A stretch of 64,000 nt of DNA from Paulinella micropora (taxonomy: Eukaryota; Cercozoa; Imbricatea; Euglyphida). Below the pieces are notes generated by a model. It did not search any database and had not been told where the DNA came from. It saw only the letters and a program-made list of their open reading frames with translations. This document shows, piece after piece, positions 21,601 through 30,765 of the stretch (within the stretch, counting starts at the first letter, position 1; each line of letters opens with the position of its first letter). A program made the position numbers and the translations under genes. The stretch is from the NCBI GenBank assembly GCA_009731375.1, contig BJOX01000116.1:370783-434782 (forward strand), in the 5' to 3' direction.

Positions 21601-22166
21601 TAGAGTGAATAATTCTTCAACGAGTGGGTTCATATGGGAGAATAGTTCAAATACTGCTTTAATGTCTTTGAAAGCAAGCGATGGACAATTATGGGTATTG
21701 TCTAATCCAATTCAATATTCAGACAGGAGAAAAAAAGAAGATATAAAGGAATGCTTAGGCTTAGATTTTATTAATAAGTTAAATCCAGTCTGCTATCGTA
21801 TGATTGATGATAAAAAAAATGTAGGACTGGCTTAATAGCACAAGAATTAGAGGACATACTAACAGAAATGAATATGCTAGATTTTGGCGGTTTTATAACA
21901 GAAACAATTATGGTTCCGTGTCCAAAGCAAAGAAAAGAATGCGAATTGAAAGGTGTGAGTGTTAATCCAGAAGATGTCAAATGTGTTGATAGTGGTGATG
22001 TCGGTTATGGTATAGGTTATTCCGAGTTTATTGCACCATGAATTAAAGCGGTTCAACAATTATCAGAAAAAGCGATTAATTTAGAAAAAGAAAATAAACT
22101 TTTACTTAATATATTACAAAACCAAGCAAAACAACTAGCAGAAATCCGAGCAGTCGTTTTCCCTTG
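18629..22166 (+). pseudogene. Fibre-like protein with C-terminal S74 intramolecular chaperone
   Basis: About 1180 codons from MGSQYKSLLGLNE. It begins with four 25-residue repeats (TDNRFDTRLALKS...LKEGLNYY; 75-bp DNA units at about 18775-19075), like those in phage tail fibres. A middle of beta-type repeats follows (VKLTGDQTI, ASGSIDTHSD). The end has SDRRKKEDIKECLGL and FINKLNPVCYR, the Peptidase S74 chaperone that trims trimeric fibres. In-frame stops: TAG 19001 and 19580, TAA 20296, TGA 22039. Frameshifts lie near 19820, 20440, 21270 and 21830. In the 75-bp repeats the TAG at 19001 stands exactly where other units have TGG. The intact protein would bind the host cell. Confidence 0.85.
18775..19075 (+). 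repeat. 75-bp tandem coding repeat (4 units)
   Basis: Units encode (Y)W-TDNRF-TRLALKS-T-LKEGLNYY. Units 2 and 3 are nearly identical at the DNA level; unit 4 is diverged (KSDIKEGKNLYY). They give an internal standard for the point mutation at 19002. Confidence 0.9.
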
Positions 22167-22169
22167 ATA

Positions 22170-22219
22170 TTTATCAACTTCACTCTTATTCGCTTCGCTC
22201 ATTCTCGTTTGTTGATAAA
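22170..22219. terminator. Hairpin at the 3' end of the fibre gene
   Basis: TTTATCAAC (22170-22178) pairs with GTTGATAAA (22211-22219), 4 bases after the fibre stop codon. Comparable palindromes mark transcript ends in Mimiviridae and virophages; use as a termination/polyadenylation signal is inferred. Confidence 0.6.
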
Positions 22220-22256
22220 CATCGTAAAACTGATTTTTTTTTTCAAAATAAAAAAC

Positions 22257-22310
22257 GATGTTTTAGAATAAGAGAGAGTGCGACAGCACGAATCGCAATT
22301 CTAAAATATC
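22257..22310. promoter_or_regulatory. Start-proximal palindrome, copy 1
   Basis: GATGTTTTAGAAT...ATTCTAAAATATC with an inner GTGC-GACA-GCAC hairpin; it ends directly against the ATG of the membrane-protein gene (22311). About 55 bases are repeated almost exactly at 30713-30765. Confidence 0.75.
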
Positions 22311-22664
22311 ATGTCAAATAATACAACTAGACTTCACAGACCACCGCCTATTATGGATATGGATGGCGAACTAACTCCCGAATTAAAGTCTCGTGTTCTT
22401 GAAGTAGAACTAAAGACTGAGGAAAAAAAAGTAGAGCACGAATTGGAGGATAACTGGAATTGTTGTTGTATAAAAAATAGGCCAACCAACAGCAGACTTA
22501 TTAAATACTTATTTCAAATGGGTATCATTATCGCCATTATAACCCTTTGTATCGTGAGGCTATCTGAAAAGAACTTGCCGTGTGAGGTTGCTAATACTTA
22601 TGTCGGAATTTTAACACCATTGATTGGCATATGCCTTCCATCGCCTTCTTCAAGTAAGAAGTGA
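22311..22664 (+). CDS. Small membrane protein of the virion block
   Basis: 117 residues. A hydrophilic N-terminus (PPPIMDMDGELTPELKS) leads to a Cys cluster (NWNCCC), then a transmembrane helix at about 74-92 (FQMGIIIAIITLCIV) and a second hydrophobic stretch near 103-113 (YVGILTPLIGICLPSPSSS). Proteins with this two-helix layout and a ...G-LPSP end are common in polinton-like viruses; function unknown. The start codon touches a palindrome that may control it. The frame is intact. Confidence 0.7.
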   Translation: MSNNTTRLHRPPPIMDMDGELTPELKSRVLEVELKTEEKKVEHELEDNWNCCCIKNRPTNSRLIKYLFQMGIIIAIITLCIVRLSEKNLPCEVANTYVGILTPLIGICLPSPSSSKK

Positions 22665-22920
22665 GCACTCGTATAAATGTATTTTATACCATGAAGCATC
22701 ACTACCAGAACATATTAAAGGAATTGCTTCATCAAAACTAACACACCAATCACTCATTGGTTTATAAGAACATTTAAATAAATTTTGCTTCTATTCCTTT
22801 TTGGATACAATAAACACAACTCTCATTCTTTTTTTCTCTTACCCGTGAGTAAAATTCGCAGGCAGTCCGCGAAAATATTTTTGTTATTAACTTTGAAGTT
22901 TATCATCAGTAATATAATCA
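22665..22920. other. Intergenic interval
   Basis: AT-rich. It contains short gene-like scraps (for example a SPSSSKK-end overlap) but no supported gene. Nothing else seen. Confidence 0.4.
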
Positions 22921-23283
22921 TGGCTACTGAATATAAATACAAAAAGATTATTTTTTCTGAGCAATGATTTTGTGGGAAGCAAAACATTTAATAAAAATAT
23001 TCAAATGTTATTCACACCAACCAGAATGAATGTAAAATTTATTCATTATATGAACGACCAGACGGAAACCAAAACCAGAATTCTTTATATAGACAGAATT
23101 GAAATTATTGGCGCATTTGCAAATAGTAATATTGCAAACATTTCAAACCTCAGTTATAATTTGGGTGTAGTGGGTTGGTCAGACGGACAATATATATTTA
23201 AAGTCCTTGAAACTGACAGCGGAAATATTGCTACAGGAAATTTAGCGGGAAGAATTGTTGTGTGTTTAGAGTTTTTGGCTTAG
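22921..23283 (+). pseudogene. Hypothetical small protein, one frameshift
   Basis: The likely start is ATG 22921 (MATEYKYKKIIFSEQ). One base too many near 22966 moves the frame to FVGSKTFNKN..., which stays open to 23283 and ends VVCLEFLA. The rest is beta-rich (RILYIDRIEIIGAF). Position just before the ATPase suggests a capsid-associated protein, but I cannot name a family. Confidence 0.55.
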
Positions 23284-23291
23284 AATATAGG

Positions 23292-24137
23292 ATGCAGACA
23301 ATAAACAATGTCAAGGTGAAACCAGTGAAGCAGGATGGAACCGGAGACAAAAAAGCAAAAGGTTATAAACTATTCAATGAGCCGTATGCCAATATATTTC
23401 TACTCGCCCGTAAGAAAAGTGGAAAAACAACAGCACTCTTTGAAATACTGAAACGGACGACAGACAGAAAGACCCGTATTGTCATTATTGCTTCAACAAT
23501 ACACAAGGACTACATTTATAAAGCAATGGTAAAGCACTTTAAGAACAGGGGAAACCCGATGGCAATATATACCTTTCTCAAATCAGATGGGGTGAATGTC
23601 ATTGATTATGAACTTGACAAACTTGACAAAAATCTCCAGCATGCTGGCGATAACGAGCAACAAGAAGGTGAAATTAAACAGGACGATAAAGAACCGATGG
23701 AGAAACCACAATTTTTATACTTTGGAAAAGAAAAGAAACAGAGCGCCGCGGAGGCACCAAAAGAACGACCAAGTAAGTATATTTCGCCAGAGGTTGTTTT
23801 TGTTTTGGACGATTTAGGAAGTGGATTAAGAGACAAGTCCGTAAGTGATTTGTTAAAAAAGAACAGACACTATAAAAGTAAGGTGATTATGTCAAGCCAG
23901 TATCTGAACGACCTACGGCCAGAAGCAATTAAGCAGTTAGATTATTTATTAATCTTTCAGGGGCAGTCTCAGGACAAAATGGAACTCGTGTTTAAGCATT
24001 TAGACCTATCTTTCAACTTTGATTACTTTCTGGAAAAGTATCACGAGGCTACAAAGGAACCATTTAACTTTTTATATGTTTCAAGTGTTGATAATGAGTT
24101 TCGGAAGAATTTTAATTTAGCTTATCGCATGCGATAA
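23292..24137 (+). CDS. Packaging ATPase (FtsK/HerA superfamily, A32-like)
   Basis: 281 residues from MQTINNVKVK; the upstream Met at 23262 overlaps the previous gene and is less likely. Walker A is LLARKKSGKTT (the first Gly of GxxxxGKT is Ala here) and Walker B is EVVFVLDDLG, followed by MSSQYLNDL as a sensor-like segment. An Asp/Glu/Gln-rich insertion lies at about 115-150. The enzyme pumps DNA into capsids. Length and position, upstream of the protease and capsid genes, fit Polintons. The frame is intact. Confidence 0.9.
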   Translation: MQTINNVKVKPVKQDGTGDKKAKGYKLFNEPYANIFLLARKKSGKTTALFEILKRTTDRKTRIVIIASTIHKDYIYKAMVKHFKNRGNPMAIYTFLKSDGVNVIDYELDKLDKNLQHAGDNEQQEGEIKQDDKEPMEKPQFLYFGKEKKQSAAEAPKERPSKYISPEVVFVLDDLGSGLRDKSVSDLLKKNRHYKSKVIMSSQYLNDLRPEAIKQLDYLLIFQGQSQDKMELVFKHLDLSFNFDYFLEKYHEATKEPFNFLYVSSVDNEFRKNFNLAYRMR

Positions 24138-24212
24138 GCAATTATCACGCAAGGTGAAAAATTTTCGTTTAAAATAAAAAAATCTTATAAATGATTATTG
24201 CTTATATATTAT

Positions 24213-24572
24213 ATGGTAGTAAAAACAACTCGTGTTGAAGTCATTCCAACAATCGGCAAACGAACAATTAACTCAAGCACAATGGCAGGAGGTAAAAAGA
24301 AGACTGGTCGTAAGACCCCAGCGAAGCGGGGGCACGCACTACGTGCTGTGCAAAAGCAGGGTGGCAAAGGACAGGCTGGTGGAAAGATTAACTGGGCTAA
24401 GGTCGGGAAAACCGCATTGGCAGTTAATAAATTCCTTCGTGATAACAAAGTAATCTCTAGGACTGCGGGAGCCTTAAGCAGTATTGGAGTGCCTTATGCA
24501 GGGTCTGTCCAAGCCACCGCTTCAAAACTGGGGTATGGTAAGCAGAGAGGACGAGGGGCACTCAAATTCTAA
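24213..24572 (+). CDS. Small basic Gly/Lys-rich protein, probably virion-associated
   Basis: 119 residues from MVVKTTRVEV; an earlier non-ATG extension is possible. A strongly basic centre (GGKKKTGRKTPAKRG) is followed by KVGKTALAVNKFLRD and a tail IGVPYAGSV...LGYGKQRGRG. Basic proteins like this in the capsid block of adenovirus-like and polinton-like viruses coat DNA or line the capsid; assignment is by context only. Confidence 0.55.
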   Translation: MVVKTTRVEVIPTIGKRTINSSTMAGGKKKTGRKTPAKRGHALRAVQKQGGKGQAGGKINWAKVGKTALAVNKFLRDNKVISRTAGALSSIGVPYAGSVQATASKLGYGKQRGRGALKF

Positions 24573-24650
24573 ATATTTTGTTTGAAATTATGAATCAATA
24601 TTTTTTTTGTTAAAATAATATCATTGTTTTCAATATTGAAAACAAAAACA

Positions 24651-25598
24651 ATGGTTGCTGAGACTAAGAATGTGAAAAGGGCGAAAGTCCGTCCACCGCG
24701 GGTTTATAGAAATAAAAGCGGGAGGCCGTATATTATCCAGAAGGGTAAAAAATATTATCTTAATTTCGGTAAGAAAACAAATGATATGAGCACACTTCAA
24801 ATTGTTAAACTTTTTATGAAATACTTAAGCAGACCGAAAGCAAAGAAAAAAACAAAGAAGGAAGACTTAAGAAAAGTCCAGAGCCTGTCTGAGATTGAGC
24901 AGAATACAAGAACAGCAATTCAAGACCACTTAGACAAACTCAGATAGGAAAAGTATGAGGGTATTGAGGCTATAAAGAAAAAAGAAAAGACAGCACGGGA
25001 GGATTTAGACGAGGAAACGAAGAGGCAAGCAAGAAAAGACATAGCCGATGCTAAGGAAAGACAAGATATAATGGATAGGGAACATAAAAGAGAACTGGCG
25101 GAGATTAAGGAAAGACAGGAAGAAAAGGATAGGGAACAGAAGAAGGAACAACGACTTATTCAGGAACTAAATGCTAAACGACTACATAGACAGGGATTAT
25201 TGACGGCACAAGTCGCACCACCAATTATAGCGAAACCGAATCCCCCTTCAACGATAAATAAACCTAAGAAAACCACAGCAACATCTTCCCCAAAAATAAC
25301 TGATATAACTGACAAAGTAAATAAACAAGAAAAAGATTTGGAAGAAGAAAAGAGACGAATAATTATTGATGAAAAGTTCCCTGAGAAAACGAGAAAAAAA
25401 CGTGTTAAAAAAATGAAAACTCATATAATAATAAACCACCTTCAAAAAGCATGCATTAATATCCCTATCATAAAAAACAAAGGTTCAAACGACTACGCCA
25501 CTAGTTTAAAGAGATGGTTATACACACAAAAAATTACTGAAAACATATCATCGGTAAAAGATGGATGGGATAAACTAGATCAATTTACAACAAAATGA
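24651..25598 (+). pseudogene. Basic coiled-coil protein with an in-frame TAG
   Basis: The first part (MVAETKNVKRAK... to HLDKLR) ends at TAG 24945-24947. The same frame continues without a break to 25598 with KERQDIMDREHKREL and KEQRLIQELNAKRL, a long charged coiled coil, then a Thr/Pro/Lys linker and a C-terminal domain (NYATSLKRW-like: GSNDYATSLKRWLYTQK). Read through, it is about 315 residues. Its stop overlaps the protease start (ATGA), suggesting coupled expression. Virion or scaffold role is inferred from position. Confidence 0.6.
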
Positions 25599-26350
25599 TT
25601 GCTCAAAATAAAGGCAAAAAGAATGAAGAAGAAAAAACTCCTGTAAATAGCACTCTATCGCCAATAGACCCGCCACGTTTTGAAACTTCGCATGCTAAAC
25701 AACTTATATTTGAAATGACAAATCCACAACCAGCGGAGACACAACCGACAGATGTAGCACCACCCCCGAGCACAAGTTCTGCGGAGCCACAGCCAGAGGT
25801 GCCACAGCCAGAGCCACAGCCAGAGCAACCACAGACAGACGAGCAACAGCAGGGAGCCCCGCTCGCGGGGCAGTCGCTCACTAGCGATATAGAGGGTCGG
25901 GGACTAATGACTAATGAAATAGACGACATAATGAAAAAATATGGATGGTATCTCGGAGCGATAGCGAGCGATGAAATCGACAAGTTGAAGCCAGGAAGCA
26001 GAAAGCGATACGGATTTATTATGAACTTGGATAATCACAAACAAGCGGGGTCTCATTGGATCGCCGTATGGATAAGTCTAGATAAAGACAGGAGTGTTGA
26101 AGTGTATGACCCATTAGCACTTTATGAACCTACTGAAGACTTCCAACAACAAATGAAAAGACTAATTGACCGAGGTAATCCAGATAGTTATTTATTAATG
26201 AAGGTTAATCAAGTAAAACAACAATCAAACACCTCAGACACGTGTGGTTGGCATAGTATGAGATTTTTGATGGAGAGGGCGAAAGGTATTAAATTCAAAT
26301 TTGCCAGCGGATTCGGAAAAATTAAAAGCACAGAATGGTTATGGTTTTGA
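25595..26350 (+). CDS. Maturation cysteine protease (adenain/Ulp1-like)
   Basis: 251 residues. The N-terminal third is Pro/Gln/Glu-rich low complexity (PQPEPQPEQPQ). The catalytic domain starts near GLMTNEIDDIMKKYG. The predicted His is in GSHWIAVWI, the acidic residue in VEVYDPLA, and Gln/Cys in the C-terminal part with SDTCGWHSMRFLM. This order, His-Asp-Cys, is that of adenovirus protease and Polinton PRO. It cleaves capsid precursors. The start overlaps the preceding stop by 4 bases. The frame is intact. Confidence 0.88.
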   Translation: MIAQNKGKKNEEEKTPVNSTLSPIDPPRFETSHAKQLIFEMTNPQPAETQPTDVAPPPSTSSAEPQPEVPQPEPQPEQPQTDEQQQGAPLAGQSLTSDIEGRGLMTNEIDDIMKKYGWYLGAIASDEIDKLKPGSRKRYGFIMNLDNHKQAGSHWIAVWISLDKDRSVEVYDPLALYEPTEDFQQQMKRLIDRGNPDSYLLMKVNQVKQQSNTSDTCGWHSMRFLMERAKGIKFKFASGFGKIKSTEWLWF

Positions 26351-26356
26351 CACCTA

Positions 26357-26400
26357 TTTGTAAATTCACACTCTCGCTACGCTTTCGTGTGTTTTACAAA
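26357..26400. terminator. Hairpin after the protease gene
   Basis: TTTGTAAA-tt-CACAC pairs with GTGTG-t-TTTACAAA across a 15-base loop, starting 6 bases after the protease stop codon. Same arrangement as the hairpin after the fibre gene. Confidence 0.65.
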
Positions 26401-26439
26401 CTTCATTTTGAAAAAAATATATTTAATAATATAGGAAAC

Positions 26440-26493
26440 GATATTTAAAAACCGCGCGAAAGTCGAAGACGAAAGTGCGGAGTTTTGAATATC
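26440..26493. promoter_or_regulatory. Start-proximal palindrome before the minor capsid gene
   Basis: GATATTTAAAAACCGC is answered by GCGGAGTTTTGAATATC, ending one base before the minor capsid ATG (26495). The sequence differs from the 22257 palindrome, but the layout (stem ending ..ATATC then ATG) is the same. Confidence 0.65.
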
Positions 26494-26494
26494 A

Positions 26495-27311
26495 ATGGAG
26501 TATAAGGGAAGAAGAAGTTCGGGTATTTACTACATAAATAGTAAAAATAGGATAACTGGCACAGACAGCGACTTTACACACGAAGTCAATATGAAGGGAC
26601 TAGATTCCCCCACACATTGTAAAATTCTTCATATTTATGTGCCGAAGTCGTATTAGTCAGTCGCCAGTCCTTACAATACTTTTACATTATCCGAAGACGG
26701 GTATGAGGCTTTAATTACGATACCGGAGGGAAACTACACAATGAACAACTTAAAAAATAAACTGGCGGAGGTGCTAACCGCAGACAGCCCAAATAATTAT
26801 ACTTATGTGGTATCCAGTAATAATACCAACATAGACCCAGAAGATGGAAAATTAACATTCAGTGTATCAGAGAATAAAGGAATTCAACCGCGGTTTATAT
26901 TTGATGGTGATACCCGTATTCACGAAGTAATGGTTTTTTTTTGATAGAAATTCAACATATTTCTTCACCAATAATTTTATTAAATCTCCAAATTTAATTA
27001 TTCTAACTGGTGAAAAAACTTTATATCTTCAATCGGATTTGGTAAATGAAGGAGATAATCACGTGCTACAAGAAATATACACTGCCAACGAAATTCCTTT
27101 TGGGTCTGTCATCTATGACGGCTCTGGAAGCGAATACGGGAAAACATTATCGGCAAGTTCGAATAATGTATTTAGGTTTTACTTGACGGACGAAAATGAC
27201 CAAGCGATTAATCTTAATGGTTTAGGTATCGTTATGACTTTATTGGTTTATCTTGAAACTAATTATTTTAATTTATTTACTTCATTTTTCAATTCGTTGA
27301 CATCCAGATGA
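26495..27311 (+). pseudogene. Minor capsid (penton) protein
   Basis: Starts MEYKGRRSSGIYYINSKN. The region ITIPEGNYTMNNLKNKL is the hallmark of Polinton/virophage penton proteins, followed by beta-strand segments (KLTFSVSENKG, FDGDTRIHEV). A TAG interrupts at 26654-26656 (PKSY-stop-SVAS). A frameshift at the T run near 26935 moves the frame to STYFFTNNF and on to EIPFGSVIYDG. Single jelly-roll fold inferred. It occupies capsid vertices. It lies directly before the major capsid gene, as in other members. Confidence 0.8.
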
Positions 27312-27389
27312 ATTAATTTCAAAATTATTTTTTTTCTATAAATATATTCTGGTGAATTAATTAATTTGCACTATTTCAAAAAAGAAAAA

Positions 27390-28841
27390 ATGCCTGTCCA
27401 ATACGGAGGAGAACTAGTCCATCAGACTAAGGAACTGCTCACGGGTAAGTATGAGTTGAACAAACTTACCAGCCGTGAAGGGTCGGCTGATGTTAAAATT
27501 ACAACTGCTGGAGGTAATGAAAGCACATTTGACATCCCTACCCGCCCTTTGAACCTCGCCCGTAGTGTATTGCGATTTACTTACACTCCTGATGCTTCTG
27601 CTGGCTAGAATCGTATATTTATGGATTGCTTGCCAATGATACAAAGAATTGAACTGCGAAGCCGAAGCGGGCAGTATTTGTGTAATCTTCAACATGTGGG
27701 TAATTACACTAAAATGATTTGGAAGCCTGAAATCAGTTATGAGAAGTTTATGTCGCTTGAAAACCACGGGACGGGTGTATCTAGCGGGGCTATGCTTCAA
27801 AAGTGTAATGCAGGAAAGATTGATGTCGGAACTAGAGCAGAGAGAAAAACACTTGTTGATGCTGCAGACTCAGATCATGTTAGGGATGCTCTTCTAGCAT
27901 ACTTTGATGTGCCACTTGTCTCTGCTCGCCGTCATAATGATACAGCAACTGCTGCAAGTGGTGGTGGAACCTATAGTCTTGTCAATGTTGAGTATGAGGA
28001 GGCTAAGTATTTTGAAGGAGGCGGTAATGCATCTGATACCCCTGTCATTAAAGTTAAACTTCCATTGGGTATGATTTTTGGAACTATTTTTGAATTAGAT
28101 AAGACTATCGGTTTTAATGAAATTTTGGATCTGAGGATTGTCTGGGAGGGCACTAACCGCTCTACTTTCTATGGAACTGATGCCAGCAGTATTTCTACTG
28201 GTACTGCACAGGTGGCTGTTGGTGCTACTATTTCAAATTTGAATTTGTTTCTAGCAGTTGAGACTGATCCTAATGTCATCCTTGGACTGCAACAGAAAAT
28301 TGCTGGAGAAGGGTTTCCATTTAAGATGGAATATCCTATCTCTTGGAAGCAGAACCTCTCAACAGAAAGTCAAAATTTCGTAGTAAAAATGAACCGCTCA
28401 CAGGGTGAGAGAATTAGAAGAATTTATACTTCCGCATTCCACAACGATGAAAATAAAAATACTGCTTATGACAATGACGACAGAGCGGGTGCTAAGGTTG
28501 TTAAATATTATACAACCCTTGACGGCTCGCGACTTCAACAATTTGATATCGATGTTAAGGAAAATGAGGACTATATGATTTTGAAGGATAAATTGAAGGG
28601 AAGTGCTATCCTAAACAGCGATGTCTATCATTACAGCTGGTTCCACGTAGATACTTGGGATAATAACCGCCCTCTATGTGATAAGGATACTGACGGCTAT
28701 GAAGTAAGCGGTTTGAGCCTTGATACAGAGCGACGATGGGAATTTGTCGGCACTACTGCAGCAAATAATCATAACCATTATACTTTTGCCATTCTTCAGC
28801 GAAGTGTGCTTGTGAAGGGGATTGAAATTTTGATGTCGTAA
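27390..28841 (+). pseudogene. Major capsid protein (double jelly-roll type)
   Basis: About 483 codons from MPVQYGGELVHQTKELL. One in-frame TAG at 27606-27608 (SAG-stop-NRIF); otherwise open to the end at GIEILMS. Segments such as FDIPTRPLNLARSVL, MIQRIELRSRSGQYL, KLPLGMIFG and EYPISWKQNL have the arrangement of Polinton-like MCPs. Length fits. The position after the minor capsid gene confirms it. A single substitution separates it from an open frame, so decay is slight or very recent. Confidence 0.85.
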
Positions 28842-28937
28842 GTGCTTTTTGAAAAACCACTTACAAACTCAAAAAGAGAAAGAAAAAGAAAAAGAATAAT
28901 AAAAATAAAAAATATTTTTTTATATAATATACAAACA

Positions 28938-30181
28938 ATGACTACACACCAAAGAAACTGAATCGCAGAAAATCCTGACGGCGAATTCATAAATGTCAAA
29001 GTCAGATATGACGGGCACATTGAAACAAATAATATGAAAACCGCCTTGGGTGAATCATTAACCAGTTCATTAACACCAGTATTACAGGAAATCTTTCCAT
29101 ACACAGTTAATACACGGATATGGACATTAACGGAAACGAAGGCGACCGTTTCATTTAATACGAATATGGCTAAATTAGAAACAGAAGGAAAGACTAATGC
29201 TACTGCGATATTCACGAGCAAAAAAAGAACAAAATACAGAACGGGTATGGGTGTCCTGTGTCGCTTTACTGCCTTATGGGAAACAGATAAAACCAAAGAC
29301 TATCGTTCATATATTGGAATAGGTGAAAGCGATGCCAACAACGGTTTCTATTTTTGGAAACAGAACGATGAAGGAATAAACATTGTTCATTCTATAGCAG
29401 GAGTTGACACATTCATAAATCAAGAAGAATGGGATGACCCGTGTGATGGAACAGGAGATATGCCTACCATGGATTGGACGAAGGGAAATGTATTTCAAAT
29501 TCAATTTCAATACTTAGGCTTTGGTGCTATTAAGTTTTCAGTTGAGAACCCAGAGACTGGCGAATTTCAATTAATACACACTATCAAGTATGCGAACTCT
29601 CATACGGGAGTTAGTCTGCGGAATACAACTTTACCTTTTCCGCTGGTATATATAATTCTGGTGTTGGTAATGGTGTCCAAATTCTAAAAACTGCTAATGT
29701 TGGTTTGCACCAACACAATTAATTCAAGCATATCAAACGAAGAGGAAGGAGAAAAAAAAGCAAGCACCACTGAAAGCCCAATTCTAACCATAAAAAATAA
29801 GGAAACTTTTAATGTTGTTGCGACCAATTATTCAATCGTTTATCCAACTCTAGTGAGCATATCAAACGAAGATAGCAAGGTTAACATAGTGCGAATTGTG
29901 AAAACGAGTGGAGCGCTTACGGCTGAGAACTTTGCTGATATTGATGCCAAAACTTCAATCGTATCAAGGACAACAGTGCTACCGCTTTGGGTGCTGCTGT
30001 TGTGACGGACGTCATTGTTAAACTTTATGTTAATGCTACTTCTAGCCAACTTATTGACCTGCGAACTTACGACATACAACTCGCTCCTGACGAAAATCTA
30101 ACATTTTTACAAAAGTCTGTATCAACTATTAATAATGGAGGAAGTGTGAGTGTTATTGTTAATTTTATTGAAGACCACTAA
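28938..30181 (+). pseudogene. Spike- or collar-like virion protein
   Basis: ATG at 28938, then TGA at 28959 (QRN-stop-IAENPDG), and the frame is open to about 29640. It contains KYRTGMGVLCRFTALW, GIGESDANNGFYFW and NVFQIQFQYLGFGAIKF, a beta-rich domain found near capsid genes in polinton-like and related marine viruses. Frameshifts near 29640, 29700 and 29990 lead into ILTIKNKETFNVV and VTDVIVKLYVNAT, ending VNFIEDH. A host-binding or vertex role is inferred, not shown. Confidence 0.6.
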
Positions 30182-30253
30182 AATGGATGGATGGATGGAG
30201 TAAAAAGCAAAAAAAATAATAAATGGAAAGCGATAGCGGTGAGTAAAATATCA

Positions 30254-30541
30254 TTACAAATATTTTTTTACTTCACTTTTAATGTCTGTAAATTTCTCAA
30301 ACCACGGCTGACGGATAACCCATTCAAGATATGGCTTATCAATAACTGCTACATCTTGAATTTTCTTACCTTTATACTTACCAAATGGAAAAGTATCCTT
30401 TGGTTTTGATGAATTAATATTCTAAATTTCCTTTATTTGGTCTTGAATTACCTTTTGAATATCTTTCAACGTGAAGGTTTCATTTTTTGTTTCAAGTGAG
30501 AGTTTTTCAAACTTCTCGCATAGTCTGGTGAGGGTGGTCAT
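30254..30541 (-). pseudogene. Small protein with ExoX C-terminal-like domain
   Basis: Minus strand from MTTLTRLCEKFEK. A TAG at 30424-30422 interrupts; the same frame then gives TFPFGKYKGKKIQDVA and YLEWVIRQPWFEK, the pattern of the C-terminal domain of exodeoxyribonuclease X (GKYKGK...YL-W). It ends VKKYL at TAA 30256-30254. The function of such stand-alone domains in viruses is unknown; DNA binding is plausible. Convergent with the spike gene. Confidence 0.55.
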
Positions 30542-30600
30542 TGGTCTATATAGACTGGTAAAAAATTTATAAACAAAAAAATCAATTAATTGATATTTAT

Positions 30601-30654
30601 GAGCATCGCTTTCATTCAATGTTGAATTTTCATTTAAAATTCAACATAACGCTC
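30601..30654. terminator. 12-bp perfect hairpin between convergent genes
   Basis: ATGTTGAATTTT (30619-30630), 5-base loop, AAAATTCAACAT (30636-30647), framed by GAGC/GCTC. It lies between PolB and the ExoX-C gene on the minus strand. Confidence 0.7.
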
Positions 30655-30712
30655 ATTTTCGCGATAGTTTCGACGTGTCAAAACATAAACATCGTAAAAA
30701 ATAATAAAAACG

Positions 30713-30765
30713 ATGTTTTAGAATAAGAGGGAGTGCGACAGCACGAATCGCAATTCTAAAATATC
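30713..30765. promoter_or_regulatory. Palindrome, copy 2, at the PolB stop codon
   Basis: Nearly identical to 22257-22310 (GATGTTTTAGAAT...GTGCGACAGCAC...ATTCTAAAATATC). Here the PolB stop codon TAG (30758-30756) lies inside one arm. Confidence 0.75.

Noticed and set aside
18629-22166. Fibre region as six or more separate small genes
   Set aside because: The fragments are collinear parts of one fibre protein ending in an S74 domain, separated by single stops or small shifts.
24945-27608. TAG reassigned as a sense codon
   Set aside because: Possible but not favoured: one TAG is shown by internal repeats to be a mutated TGG, and the same genes also carry TGA, TAA and frameshifts, which indicates decay.
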